The position numbers and the translations under genes were made by a program. Below are positions 17,411-25,406 of a stretch of DNA of 64,000 nt, in pieces. The notes below the pieces were generated by a model. It saw only the letters and a program-made list of their open reading frames with translations. It did not search any database and was not told the DNA's origin. Position 1 is the stretch's first letter; the number at the start of each line of letters is the position of its first letter. The stretch is from positions 62,001-126,000 of the forward strand of contig NZ_JAAALO010000007.1 of NCBI RefSeq assembly GCF_009908295.1, in the 5' to 3' direction. This stretch comes from Micromonospora rubida. Lineage in GTDB: Bacteria; Actinomycetota; Actinomycetes; Mycobacteriales; Micromonosporaceae.

Positions 17411-18363
17411 AATGCCTCCTTCCGCCGGGAGAGCAGGACGTAGCCGGCCAGCAGCACGCAGAGAACCAGCGACATCAGCAGTCCGTAGGCCGCGGCGCTG
17501 CCGATGTCGGACCGGGTGACCAGTTCGGTGTAGACCTTGATCGCCATGACCTGGGTGCCGCCGGCGCCCTCGGTCAACAGGTAGACGTCGTTGAAGTTCT
17601 GGAACGACCAGATGAACCGGATCAGCAGCAACAGCAGGAGCACCCCCCGCAGTTGGGGAAGGATGATGTGGCGCAGGTTCTGCCACCGGGAGGCTCCGTC
17701 CAGCGCCGAGGCCTCCTCGATCCCGCCCGGCACGTTCTGCAACCGCGCGGTGACGAAGAGGAAGGCGAGCGGGAACGACTTCCAGATCTCGAAGGCGATG
17801 ACGACGAGCAGCGACACCGGCACGGGCAGGCCCGCCACGTCGGTCGAGGTGGTGCTGAGGAAGCCGACGGGACTCTGCCAGCCGAGGTACTCCTGGCCGA
17901 TCGCGTTGACGATGCCGTACTGCGGGTTGAGCATCGTGCGCCAGATCATGGCCGCCGCGATGACGGGCAGCACGTACGGGATCAGCAGCAGTGCGCGGAC
18001 GATCCCCTGGCCGCGGAAGGGGCGGCGCAGGGCGAGGGCGAGGAGCAGGCCGACGCCGATGGACCCGATCGTGGTCAGGGTCGCGTAGATGACGGTGGTC
18101 CAGAGCGCGTCCCAGAACGCGTCCGACTGCCAGGCGTCGACGATGTTGTCGAACGTCCACTCGATGGTGGACGGGGACAACCGGGGGATGTCGATGAGTC
18201 TCGTGTCGGAGAACCCGAAGACGAGGACCAGGAGGAAGGGGAGCAGGACGACCAGGGCGATCAGCAGCAGAGTCGGGCCGGTGAGCAGCTGGCCGTTCAG
18301 GTTCTCCCGCTGGGAGCGGCTGAGCCGCTCCCAGCGGGAAGACCGGCGTGTCGGCGTGCTCAC
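17407..18363 (-). CDS. Carbohydrate ABC transporter permease (MalF type)
   Basis: A 318-residue permease with six predicted membrane segments and the EAA loop EEASALDGASRWQNLRHIILPQLRG near residue 225. An Arg/Ser-rich cytoplasmic N terminus precedes the first membrane segment. The GTG start overlaps the stop of the solute-binding-protein gene as GTGA. Together with the MalG-type permease it forms the channel of the importer encoded at 16.5-19.7 kb. Confidence 0.93.
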   Translation of the reverse strand: MSTPTRRSSRWERLSRSQRENLNGQLLTGPTLLLIALVVLLPFLLVLVFGFSDTRLIDIPRLSPSTIEWTFDNIVDAWQSDAFWDALWTTVIYATLTTIGSIGVGLLLALALRRPFRGQGIVRALLLIPYVLPVIAAAMIWRTMLNPQYGIVNAIGQEYLGWQSPVGFLSTTSTDVAGLPVPVSLLVVIAFEIWKSFPLAFLFVTARLQNVPGGIEEASALDGASRWQNLRHIILPQLRGVLLLLLLIRFIWSFQNFNDVYLLTEGAGGTQVMAIKVYTELVTRSDIGSAAAYGLLMSLVLCVLLAGYVLLSRRKEAL

Positions 18364-19736
18364 AGGTCGGCCTGGACCTTCTTGACCTCCTCGGCCATCC
18401 CCTTCGTCACCTGTGCGGGCGACTCCCCGCCGTAGAGACGCTCAAGGAACTGCGCGAGCACGTTCTCCGCGGTGACCGCCCCGGCCAGGGGCGAGTCCTT
18501 CGTGCCCATGCCCCACAGGCTCACGGCGTTGACGCCGTCGCGAATCTGGGTGACCATCTCCGGGCCGTACAGCTCGGCGACGGAGCTCTTGGCCTCGGGC
18601 CCGATGCCGAGCTTGCCCCACGCGTCGAGGTAGGCGTTCGGGTCGGCCTTGGTCCCGTTGCGCAGCGGGATCCGGCCCTCGGTCGCCGAGGCGAGCGTGT
18701 CCGAGTAGCCCTCCTCCATCATGAACTTGATGAACTCCTTCGCCCCGGCCGTGTTGGCGCCCTCGGGGATGCCGTAGCCGAGCGTGGCGCCGTACTGCGC
18801 CGGATGGCTCTGGTCGAGCACGGTGATGAACCCGGAGTTCTTCGAGAGGAACGCCGGGTCGGCCTTGCACTGCGGGCACGTCGTCGGGTTGGCCTTGTCG
18901 AGGCCGGCCAGCTCGTCGAGGATGTGGGTCGAGAAGAGCAGCATCGAGGACTTGCCGGCGAGGTACGCCGCCCGCGCGCTGGTCACGTCGAAGTCGCCCT
19001 GAGCGCTCGAGTCGCGCAGGACCTTGAACTGCTCGGCCGCCCGGGTGCACTCGGGGGAGTCGATCGTGACGTTGCCGTCCTGCACGAGCTGACAGCCCGC
19101 GCTCTGGAACATGGAGTAGATGCCCTCGGTGCCGGACGGGGTGCCGGCCTGGGTGCCCAGGGCGATGCCGGTCACCCCGGTCGCCTTCATCGTGGTGGCG
19201 GCCTTCGCCACCTCCTCGAGGCTGGCGGGCACCTTGACGTCGGCGGCCTGGAGGAGGTCCTTGCGGTACACCAGGAGGTGCACCCAGCCGTCGCTCGGCA
19301 CGGCGCCGACCTTGCCGTCCAGGCTGAACGCCTTCAGGGCGTTCGCGTTGAACGTGTCGGCGCCGAGCTCCTCGACGACCTCCTCGGCGGCCTTCGTGTT
19401 CAGCAGCCCCTGGGAACGCCAGGCGGCCGTGGTCGTGGCGCCGTGCAACATCACGTCCGGTACGTCCCCGGAGGCGGCACCGGTCGCCAGGGACTGCTTC
19501 TGGTCGGTCTCGCTGAGCGGTACGACCTTCACGGCGATGCCGGTCTTCTCGGTGAACCGGGCCGCGACCTTCTCCTGCGCGGCGACCCGCTGCGGGGTCG
19601 TCTGCGGCGTCCAGAAGGTGATCTCTTTGGCCTTCTCGGCCTCCGAATCGCCCGATGCGCCGCAGGCGGCGAGGGTGGTGAGCGCGGTCGCGGCGGCGAT
19701 CGCCGCCGCGAACCGGCGCCTGGTCAGGTGGGTCAT
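18360..19736 (-). CDS. Extracellular sugar-binding lipoprotein of an ABC importer
   Basis: A 458-residue solute-binding protein of the family-1 (carbohydrate) type. The N terminus has a twin-arginine-like TRRRF, a hydrophobic stretch and the lipobox LAAC, so it is a lipoprotein anchored outside the membrane. Typical fold segments are ITFWTPQTTPQR, KAFSLDGKVGAVPSDGWVHLLVYRKDLL and NTAGAKEFIKFMMEEGY. The ATG at 19736 is preceded by AAGGAAAGG. It heads the importer operon and lies 34 bp after the phosphodiesterase gene, so all may be one transcript. Confidence 0.92.
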   Translation of the reverse strand: MTHLTRRRFAAAIAAATALTTLAACGASGDSEAEKAKEITFWTPQTTPQRVAAQEKVAARFTEKTGIAVKVVPLSETDQKQSLATGAASGDVPDVMLHGATTTAAWRSQGLLNTKAAEEVVEELGADTFNANALKAFSLDGKVGAVPSDGWVHLLVYRKDLLQAADVKVPASLEEVAKAATTMKATGVTGIALGTQAGTPSGTEGIYSMFQSAGCQLVQDGNVTIDSPECTRAAEQFKVLRDSSAQGDFDVTSARAAYLAGKSSMLLFSTHILDELAGLDKANPTTCPQCKADPAFLSKNSGFITVLDQSHPAQYGATLGYGIPEGANTAGAKEFIKFMMEEGYSDTLASATEGRIPLRNGTKADPNAYLDAWGKLGIGPEAKSSVAELYGPEMVTQIRDGVNAVSLWGMGTKDSPLAGAVTAENVLAQFLERLYGGESPAQVTKGMAEEVKKVQADL

Positions 19737-19770
19737 GTCGGGCCTTTCCTTGATGTGCGTGTGGTGACGA

Positions 19771-21108
19771 TCAGGACCGCTCGACTGCCCCGCGCATGAC
19801 GTGCCCCTGTGAGGTGGCCGGCGGCTGCACGCCGAGGAGTGCGCTGATGGTGGCGGCCACGTCGACCAGGCCGACGTTGCGCAGCGGGACGTCGCGACGG
19901 ATCCCGGCGCCGGAGAGCACCATCGGGACCCGCGCCTCCGGCAGCGCGCCGTGCGAGGCGCGCGGGGCGCCGTCGGCGAGCGTCGAGAGATGGTACGGCT
20001 CGACCGGCTCCACGACGAGGTCACCGAGCTTGTCGCTGGCGCTCATCCGGCGCAGGTCCCGCTGGTCACGGACGGCCGCGATCCCCGGGATGCCCTTGAT
20101 GATCCTGGCGATGCGGCGCGCGTTCTGCGGGGTGTCCGCCCTGCCGCTCAGGGTGATGTCGGCGGTACGGGGCGAGGCCACGATGACGATCTCGCTCGCC
20201 GGGTCCGGCACGCCGCCCGAGGAGGAGATGACCTGGACGGTGAGGCCCGTCCCGGACAGCCGGTCGAGCACCTCGGGCAGCAGCGGAACGGTCCACTCCC
20301 GGGCGCCGTGGTCGGCGGTGACGAGGAAGGCCGTCCGGTCCAGGATGCCGGCCTCGCGGGCGGCGTCGCGGACCCGCCCGATCTGGGCGTCCACCCGGGC
20401 CAGGGCGGCGGGCAGCTCGGGGTCGGAGAATCCGCCGTCGTGCAGCACGCCGTCGACGTCGTCGCAGTAGACGGTGATCAGGTCCGGGATCGCGGCCGGG
20501 TCGACCATCGTGCCGCCGGAGTTGACGGGCTCGCCACGCAGCAGCGCGATCGCCTGGTCGGCGCGGGTCTCGCAGTTTCCGCCCGGCTGGGTGTACAGCG
20601 CGGCGGGGTCACCGTACGTGGCCCCGTAGTTCTGCACCGCGTACCACTGGAGGTAGGCCGAGGTGCGGTCCTGCCGCTTCAGCGACTGGGCGATCGTCTC
20701 GACGCCGGGCTCGATGTACCGCTCCTGGGAGACGCCGCGACCGGTTTCGTGGTTGTAGTAGTAGCCGGTGTTGCGGTGCACGGCGGGGTACGCGCCGGTC
20801 GCCGTCGTCGTCCGTGACGAGTTGGAGTACGACGAGTACGACCCGTCTGCGACGCCGTGGGCGCCGTTCTCGATCAGCGCCCGGATGTTGGGCAGCTCCG
20901 CCAGATCGGCGTAGCGGCCGTCGAGGAAACGGGGGTCGAAACCGTCGAAATCGAACATGATCACGTGCTGCGCGGGCCGCGTTCGGCTCTTCGCCGTGTC
21001 GGACGACGCCGACGCCGTACCCGCTGGCAGCACCGCCGCCGCGAGCAGTGCGACCGTGCCCGCCGCGACGCCTCTGGCCGCGTTCGAGCGCCTGATCGGA
21101 TGCGCCAC
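19771..21108 (-). CDS. Secreted alkaline-phosphatase-superfamily phosphodiesterase (nucleotide pyrophosphatase type)
   Basis: A 445-residue exported enzyme: N-terminal signal peptide (RRSNAARGVAAGTVALLAAAV, cleavage near ASAS), then a type I phosphodiesterase/nucleotide pyrophosphatase fold. HVIMFDFDGFDPR gives the first metal-binding Asp, SNSSRTTTATGAYP contains the Thr nucleophile, and LVTADHGAREWTVP and RASHGALPEARVPMVL give further His/Asp ligands. The GTG start at 21108 follows AGGAGG by 6 nt. It is the first gene before the GlcNAc-type importer and divergent from the Lrp gene. It may cut a phosphodiester-linked glycan outside the cell so that the sugar can be imported (inference). Confidence 0.88.
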   Translation of the reverse strand: MAHPIRRSNAARGVAAGTVALLAAAVLPAGTASASSDTAKSRTRPAQHVIMFDFDGFDPRFLDGRYADLAELPNIRALIENGAHGVADGSYSSYSNSSRTTTATGAYPAVHRNTGYYYNHETGRGVSQERYIEPGVETIAQSLKRQDRTSAYLQWYAVQNYGATYGDPAALYTQPGGNCETRADQAIALLRGEPVNSGGTMVDPAAIPDLITVYCDDVDGVLHDGGFSDPELPAALARVDAQIGRVRDAAREAGILDRTAFLVTADHGAREWTVPLLPEVLDRLSGTGLTVQVISSSGGVPDPASEIVIVASPRTADITLSGRADTPQNARRIARIIKGIPGIAAVRDQRDLRRMSASDKLGDLVVEPVEPYHLSTLADGAPRASHGALPEARVPMVLSGAGIRRDVPLRNVGLVDVAATISALLGVQPPATSQGHVMRGAVERS

Positions 21109-21173
21109 CTTCTGCCTCCTCAACCCCGTGCTGGCCGTGGACGAGAGTCTGCCGGAGGCACGAGGCAGATTGT

Positions 21174-21199
21174 CAAGATCATGGTGCGAGATGCAAGAT
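21174..21199. promoter_or_regulatory. Direct repeat CAAGAT in the Lrp/phosphodiesterase divergent region
   Basis: CAAGAT occurs at 21174-21179 and 21194-21199, exactly 20 bp apart, i.e. on the same face of the helix. On the minus strand the first copy is part of TTGACA, a good -35 hexamer for the phosphodiesterase operon. Paired sites with helical spacing suit an Lrp-type regulator; the divergent Lrp gene is the likely binder. Confidence 0.4.
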
Positions 21200-22228
21200 T
21201 CCGGTATGAAGAACCGCTCAGGTGACGGGATCGACGGATCCTTGGACGAACTCGACCGCCGGATCGTCGGTGCCCTGCTCTCCCATCCGCGGGCCACCCA
21301 CGCGCAGATCGGCGAGGCGGTGTTCACGTCGGAGGCGACCGTGTCCCGGCGGATCCCGCGGCTGCTCCGCAGCGGAGCGGTCCGGGTCATCGGCGTCATG
21401 GACGGCGAGGCGACCCGCCGGGCGCGATCGCTGTTCGTCCGGCTGCGCTGCCGCCCGGACGCCGCCAGCCGTTCGGCCGAGCACCTGGCCCGGTGGGAGG
21501 AATGCGGATCGGTCAAGCTGCTCACCGGCAGCGTGGACTGCCTCGCCGAGGTTTCCTACACCTCCAACGAGCACCTGCTCCAGCTCATGTTCAAGCAGCT
21601 GCCAGGCCTGGACGGCGTTCTCGCCGTCTGGAGCAACCAGGTGATCCGCAGGTTCGCCACGCCACACAACTGGAGCCCGAGCCTGCTGCCGGCCGAGGTG
21701 GTCGACAGGCTACGGGCGCAACGGATGGATCGCTGGGACGAGCAGTCACTCGTCGAGGCGCCGCCGCGGCTCAGCCCGCTCGACGAGATGATCGTCGGCA
21801 GCCTCGCCGCCGATGGCCGCCAGGGTTGGCAGCAGCTGGCCGAGCGGTGCGGCGCGAGCCCTGCCACCGTACGGCGGCGGGCCGAGGCGATGATGGCGGC
21901 CGGGTTCCTGCGCATGCGGACGGTTGTCGAGCCCAGCGTGGTCGGTCTCGCGGTGAACGCGTTCATCTTCCTCAGCATCAACCCCACCCAGCTCGGGCAG
22001 GCCGGTGAACTGCTCGCCGCGCACCCGGCCGTCCTCATGATCGCCGCGACGACCGGGGACCGGAACCTGTGCGGCGAGGTCGCGCTGGAGAATGACGCCG
22101 CGCTCTACGAGTTCCTGTCCGGCACCATAGGCCAGCTACCCGGCCTGCAACACGCGGACATCGCCGTTGCCCTACGTTCCGTCAAGCGGGCGGGGATGGT
22201 CCTGCCGCTCATGCCGGGCAGTCGTTGA
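21191..22228 (+). CDS. Double-module Lrp/AsnC-family transcriptional regulator
   Basis: About 345 residues, twice the length of ordinary Lrp. The first half has a helix-turn-helix LDELDRRIVGALLSHPRATHAQIGEAVFTSEATVSRR; the second half has another, LSPLDEMIVGSLAADGRQGWQQLAERCGASPATVRRR, each followed by an AsnC-type ligand-binding domain. The start is ATG at 21191 or 21206; neither has a strong ribosome site. It diverges from the phosphodiesterase/importer/GH89 operon and is the only regulator there, so it probably controls it. That would be unusual, since Lrp proteins normally sense amino acids and sugar operons usually carry LacI, ROK or GntR regulators. Confidence 0.87.
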   Translation: MQDSGMKNRSGDGIDGSLDELDRRIVGALLSHPRATHAQIGEAVFTSEATVSRRIPRLLRSGAVRVIGVMDGEATRRARSLFVRLRCRPDAASRSAEHLARWEECGSVKLLTGSVDCLAEVSYTSNEHLLQLMFKQLPGLDGVLAVWSNQVIRRFATPHNWSPSLLPAEVVDRLRAQRMDRWDEQSLVEAPPRLSPLDEMIVGSLAADGRQGWQQLAERCGASPATVRRRAEAMMAAGFLRMRTVVEPSVVGLAVNAFIFLSINPTQLGQAGELLAAHPAVLMIAATTGDRNLCGEVALENDAALYEFLSGTIGQLPGLQHADIAVALRSVKRAGMVLPLMPGSR

Positions 22229-22246
22229 CCGGCATGCCAGGACGGC

Positions 22247-23500
22247 CTACCCGTCGCGGAGGGCTCGGCGGGAGAGCCCGAAGCTGAACGCGGCGCCCAG
22301 CGTCGCCGCGGTGGCCAGGAAGAGCACCCCGCTTCCGAACGCTTCCACCACCAGCCCCGCCGCCACGCCGGACAGCGGGAAGAGGCTCAACGCCGCGAAG
22401 AGGATGGCACTCATCACCCGGCCGAGCAGGTGGGCGGCGGTGTGCTGCTGGACGACGGTGATGATCAGAACGTTGGTCACGGTGCTGGCGACCCCGGCGA
22501 CGACCAGCGCGACGACGGCACCGGCGTAACCGGCGAACGGCACGAGCGCCACCGCCCCGGCCATCACCAGCCCGGAGAGCATGGCCGTGGCACCGCGCCG
22601 TCGTAGCCCGGCCAACCCCGCGGTGAAGAACCCGCCGGCCAGCGAGCCTCCGGTGAACGCGGCCAGCAGGCCACCGAAGCCACCGGCCCCGGCGGCCAGG
22701 TCGGTGCTGGCCAGCGAGGGCAGCCCCACCCGGATCATCCCGCCGACGGTCAGGTTGGCCGCGGCGGTCACCGCCAGGACGGTCCGCAGCAGCGGCGACC
22801 CGCGCAGCAGCTGCCAGAACGTCAACCGAGGCGGCGGTGGCGTCCCGTCGGTGGGCCGGGCGACCGGAGAGACCCGGCGATGGTGCACCCCGATGGCCGC
22901 GAGACAGCCGGCCGAGACCGCGAAGGTGAGCGCGTCGACGCCGAACGCGACGCCCGGCGAGAGCGCGACGACGAGCAGCCCGGCGACCCCGGGCCCGACC
23001 AGGCCGGCGGCGAAGCCGGCGGTGCTGTGCAGCGCGTTGCCGGCCGCCAACTGGTCGGCGGGGAGCAACCGGGGCGTGATGGCGTAGGCGGCCGGCTGGA
23101 ACAGGCCGGCCCCCAGGCCGGTGCCGGCGACCAGCACCCCGAGCAGGACGAGATCCGGGTCGCCGGCGACGGCGGCCACCGCGATCGCGGCGGTGAACAC
23201 CAACCTGCCGAGGTCGGATACCAGCATTACCTGCCAGGGGCCGATCCGGTCGGCGAGGGTCCCGCCCAGCGGCGTGGTCGCCAGCCGGCACAGGCCGTAG
23301 ACCGCGACCAGCAGCCCGAGTTCCCGGGCGCCCCCGCCGACCTGGTAGACCAGCCAGGGCAGCGCGACGGCGTGGAACGCGTCGCCGAAGACCGACACCG
23401 ACTCGGCGACGAAGAGCAGCCGGTAGTCGCGGGACCGCAGCGGCTCCAGACTGAGCCGGGGCCACAGCCGCCGGGGGGTTCGGGTGGCGGAGTCAGCCAT
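22247..23500 (-). CDS. MFS exporter of the RiPP cluster
   Basis: A major-facilitator efflux protein of about 417 residues with 12 membrane segments, similar in layout to the enterobactin-exporter (MFS_3) branch: SRDYRLLFVAESVSVFGDAFHAVALPWLVYQ, then LGGTLADRIGPWQVMLVSDLGR with the loop 2-3 motif. The ATG at 23500 overlaps the end of the P450 gene by 8 nt; a start at 23530 would lie deeper in that gene. As the last gene of the radical-SAM/P450 cluster it is the likely exporter of the finished peptide and may give self-resistance. Confidence 0.88.
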   Translation of the reverse strand: MADSATRTPRRLWPRLSLEPLRSRDYRLLFVAESVSVFGDAFHAVALPWLVYQVGGGARELGLLVAVYGLCRLATTPLGGTLADRIGPWQVMLVSDLGRLVFTAAIAVAAVAGDPDLVLLGVLVAGTGLGAGLFQPAAYAITPRLLPADQLAAGNALHSTAGFAAGLVGPGVAGLLVVALSPGVAFGVDALTFAVSAGCLAAIGVHHRRVSPVARPTDGTPPPPRLTFWQLLRGSPLLRTVLAVTAAANLTVGGMIRVGLPSLASTDLAAGAGGFGGLLAAFTGGSLAGGFFTAGLAGLRRRGATAMLSGLVMAGAVALVPFAGYAGAVVALVVAGVASTVTNVLIITVVQQHTAAHLLGRVMSAILFAALSLFPLSGVAAGLVVEAFGSGVLFLATAATLGAAFSFGLSRRALRDG

Positions 23501-24698
23501 GCGTGGCCACCGGCAACGATTCCAGCCCACGGAGCATGATCGTGTTCCGCCAGCGCAGGTCCGCGTCGGTGCCGGCCAACGTCAGCACCGGAAAGCGGCT
23601 GAGCAGCGCGTCCAGCGCCACCTCGCCCTCGAGTTTGCCGAGGAACGCGCCGACGCACCGGTGCAGCCCGTGGCCGAAGGCAAGGTGCCCGGCGTCGCCC
23701 CGGTCCAGGACGAGCCGGTCGGCGTCGGGGAACCGGTCGGGGTCGCGGTTCGCCCCGCCCAGCGACACCAGGACCAGTTCCCCGGCGGGAATCTCGACCC
23801 CGTCGACGTCCACCGGCTCGGTGGTGAACCGCAGGGTCGCCATGCTCACCGGGGACTCGTAGCGGAGGAACTCGTCGACCGCCATCGGCAGCGCGGCCCG
23901 GTTCCGCCGCAACCAGGCGTGCTGGTCGGGGTTGCGGAGCAGGGCGAGGGTGGCGGTGCCGAGCAGGTTCACGGTCGTCTCATGGCCCCCGATCAGCAGC
24001 AGGAACACCATGCCCACGATCTCGTCGTCGGTGAGCTGACCCTGGTCGCGGGCCGCGAGCAGGACGGTCAGCAGGTCGTCGCGGGGGTCCGTGCGCCGCC
24101 TCGCGAGCACGACGGCGATGTGGTCGGTCAGCTCCCGCATCGCCCGCCCGAAGGCCTCCGGGTCGTCGCCGTGGGTCAGGATCGCCGTCGACCAGCTCCG
24201 ATAGGCGGCCCGGTCCTCCGGCGGGAAGCCGATCAACTCGCAGATGACCAGCATGGGCAGCGGGAAGGCGAAGTCCGTCACGAGATCGACGGTGTCGCGG
24301 TCGGCGATCCCGTCGAGCAACGTGGTGGTGACCCGCTCCACCAGCTGGCGCATGGCCGCCACCCGCCGGGCGGTGAAGAACCCGTGGATCAGCCGACGTA
24401 GCCGGGTGTGGTCGGGCGGGTCGCTGTTGAGCATGTGGACCATGTCGCTGCCGAGCGTCACGCCCGCCACCCGGTCGTCGGCCAGCTCCTGCGCCCGGCG
24501 GACGTCCTGCCCGAACCTCGGGTCGGCCAGCACCGCCCGCACGTCGCGGTACCGGGCGACCACCCACATGGGCAGGCCCTCGTCGCTGTGCAGGATCGAC
24601 ACCGGACCGTTGGCCCGGATCCGGGCCAACGTCGGGTACGGGTCGACGATGAACGGGGCCTGCCGTGGCGGCGTCAGCTCGTCCTCGGCGGTGCTCAT
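23493..24698 (-). CDS. Cytochrome P450 (CYP107-like) of the RiPP cluster
   Basis: A 401-residue soluble bacterial P450. The I-helix oxygen-binding motif is GGHETT near residue 240, the ExxR motif lies in EFLRYESP, and the haem-binding loop is FGHGLHRCVG near residue 337-346 with the Cys ligand. The ATG at 24698 follows GAGGAG. It lies 48 bp downstream of DUF5825 in the same operon. The predicted precursor peptide has no Trp or Tyr and only one His, so aromatic crosslinking is unlikely; hydroxylation of Pro, Val or a methylated side chain is more plausible (inference). Confidence 0.93.
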   Translation of the reverse strand: MSTAEDELTPPRQAPFIVDPYPTLARIRANGPVSILHSDEGLPMWVVARYRDVRAVLADPRFGQDVRRAQELADDRVAGVTLGSDMVHMLNSDPPDHTRLRRLIHGFFTARRVAAMRQLVERVTTTLLDGIADRDTVDLVTDFAFPLPMLVICELIGFPPEDRAAYRSWSTAILTHGDDPEAFGRAMRELTDHIAVVLARRRTDPRDDLLTVLLAARDQGQLTDDEIVGMVFLLLIGGHETTVNLLGTATLALLRNPDQHAWLRRNRAALPMAVDEFLRYESPVSMATLRFTTEPVDVDGVEIPAGELVLVSLGGANRDPDRFPDADRLVLDRGDAGHLAFGHGLHRCVGAFLGKLEGEVALDALLSRFPVLTLAGTDADLRWRNTIMLRGLESLPVATHG

Positions 24699-24746
24699 GG
24701 GTCTCCTCGGGGTGACACGGTCGGGGGAGCTGGACGGTCGGGGGAG

Positions 24747-25406
24747 CTAGACGAGCAGGGCGGGGAAGGGCCAGCGGTGGGCGCGGGTCGGCAACCACCA
24801 CAGGTGACCGGCCTGCTCGACGACCAGGTGGGCCCCGACGAGGTCACGGCGCACCTCGGCCGGCACCTCCGTCGCGGCGACGCCCTCCACCAGCGCCGTG
24901 ATCGCCGTCAGGTGACCCGGCTCGTCGATCGTCACCACCTCCAGGGAGCCGGACCGCCGGTCGCGGATCTCCACGAACCCGGGTCCGCGCCGGTAGACGC
25001 ACCGGCAGAGGAAGAACGCCTCCCACCAGCGGGTGGTGACCGTGCCTTCGGGGTCCCCGTCGAGCCGTGCCGGCGGGTGGAGGTGGGTGAACAGGTCGCT
25101 GCCGTGGCACCCGTCCCGGCAGCGTGCCGTCCAGTCCACCGCGACCCCGTGGGCGGTCAGCTCGCGGATCAGCACGAGGGAACGCGCCGAGGTGGCGTCG
25201 GCGTCCCCGCACAGGTCCACCGGGTGGGTGAGCCGCGCGTGCCGTGCGCCGTCGCGGTACCAGCCGGCCACCGTCGGGCCGCACGGCCCGACGAGCCGGT
25301 GCGTGCCGAGCGCCATCCCGGGCAGCCGCGCGGCGGCCGGATCGTAGTCCCGGGACAGCTCGACCTGGAGCTCGGTCGCCCCGAAGTCAACCCGCTGCGA
25401 CGGCAT
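24747..25406 (-). CDS. DUF5825-family protein, companion of RiPP radical SAM methyltransferases
   Basis: A 219-residue protein of unknown mechanism. It matches the DUF5825 pattern: an N-terminal beta-rich part (FGATELQVELSRDYDPAAARLPGM), a middle WTARCRDGCHGSDLFTHLHPP segment with Cys and His residues, and RWWEAFFLCRCVYRRGPGFVEIRDRRSG. Members are regularly encoded next to B12-dependent radical SAM C-methyltransferases of RiPP pathways. The ATG at 25406 overlaps the 3' end of the radical SAM gene by 20 nt, so the two are translationally linked. It may be a precursor-recognition or accessory subunit; this is inference from context. Confidence 0.8.
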   Translation of the reverse strand: MPSQRVDFGATELQVELSRDYDPAAARLPGMALGTHRLVGPCGPTVAGWYRDGARHARLTHPVDLCGDADATSARSLVLIRELTAHGVAVDWTARCRDGCHGSDLFTHLHPPARLDGDPEGTVTTRWWEAFFLCRCVYRRGPGFVEIRDRRSGSLEVVTIDEPGHLTAITALVEGVAATEVPAEVRRDLVGAHLVVEQAGHLWWLPTRAHRWPFPALLV

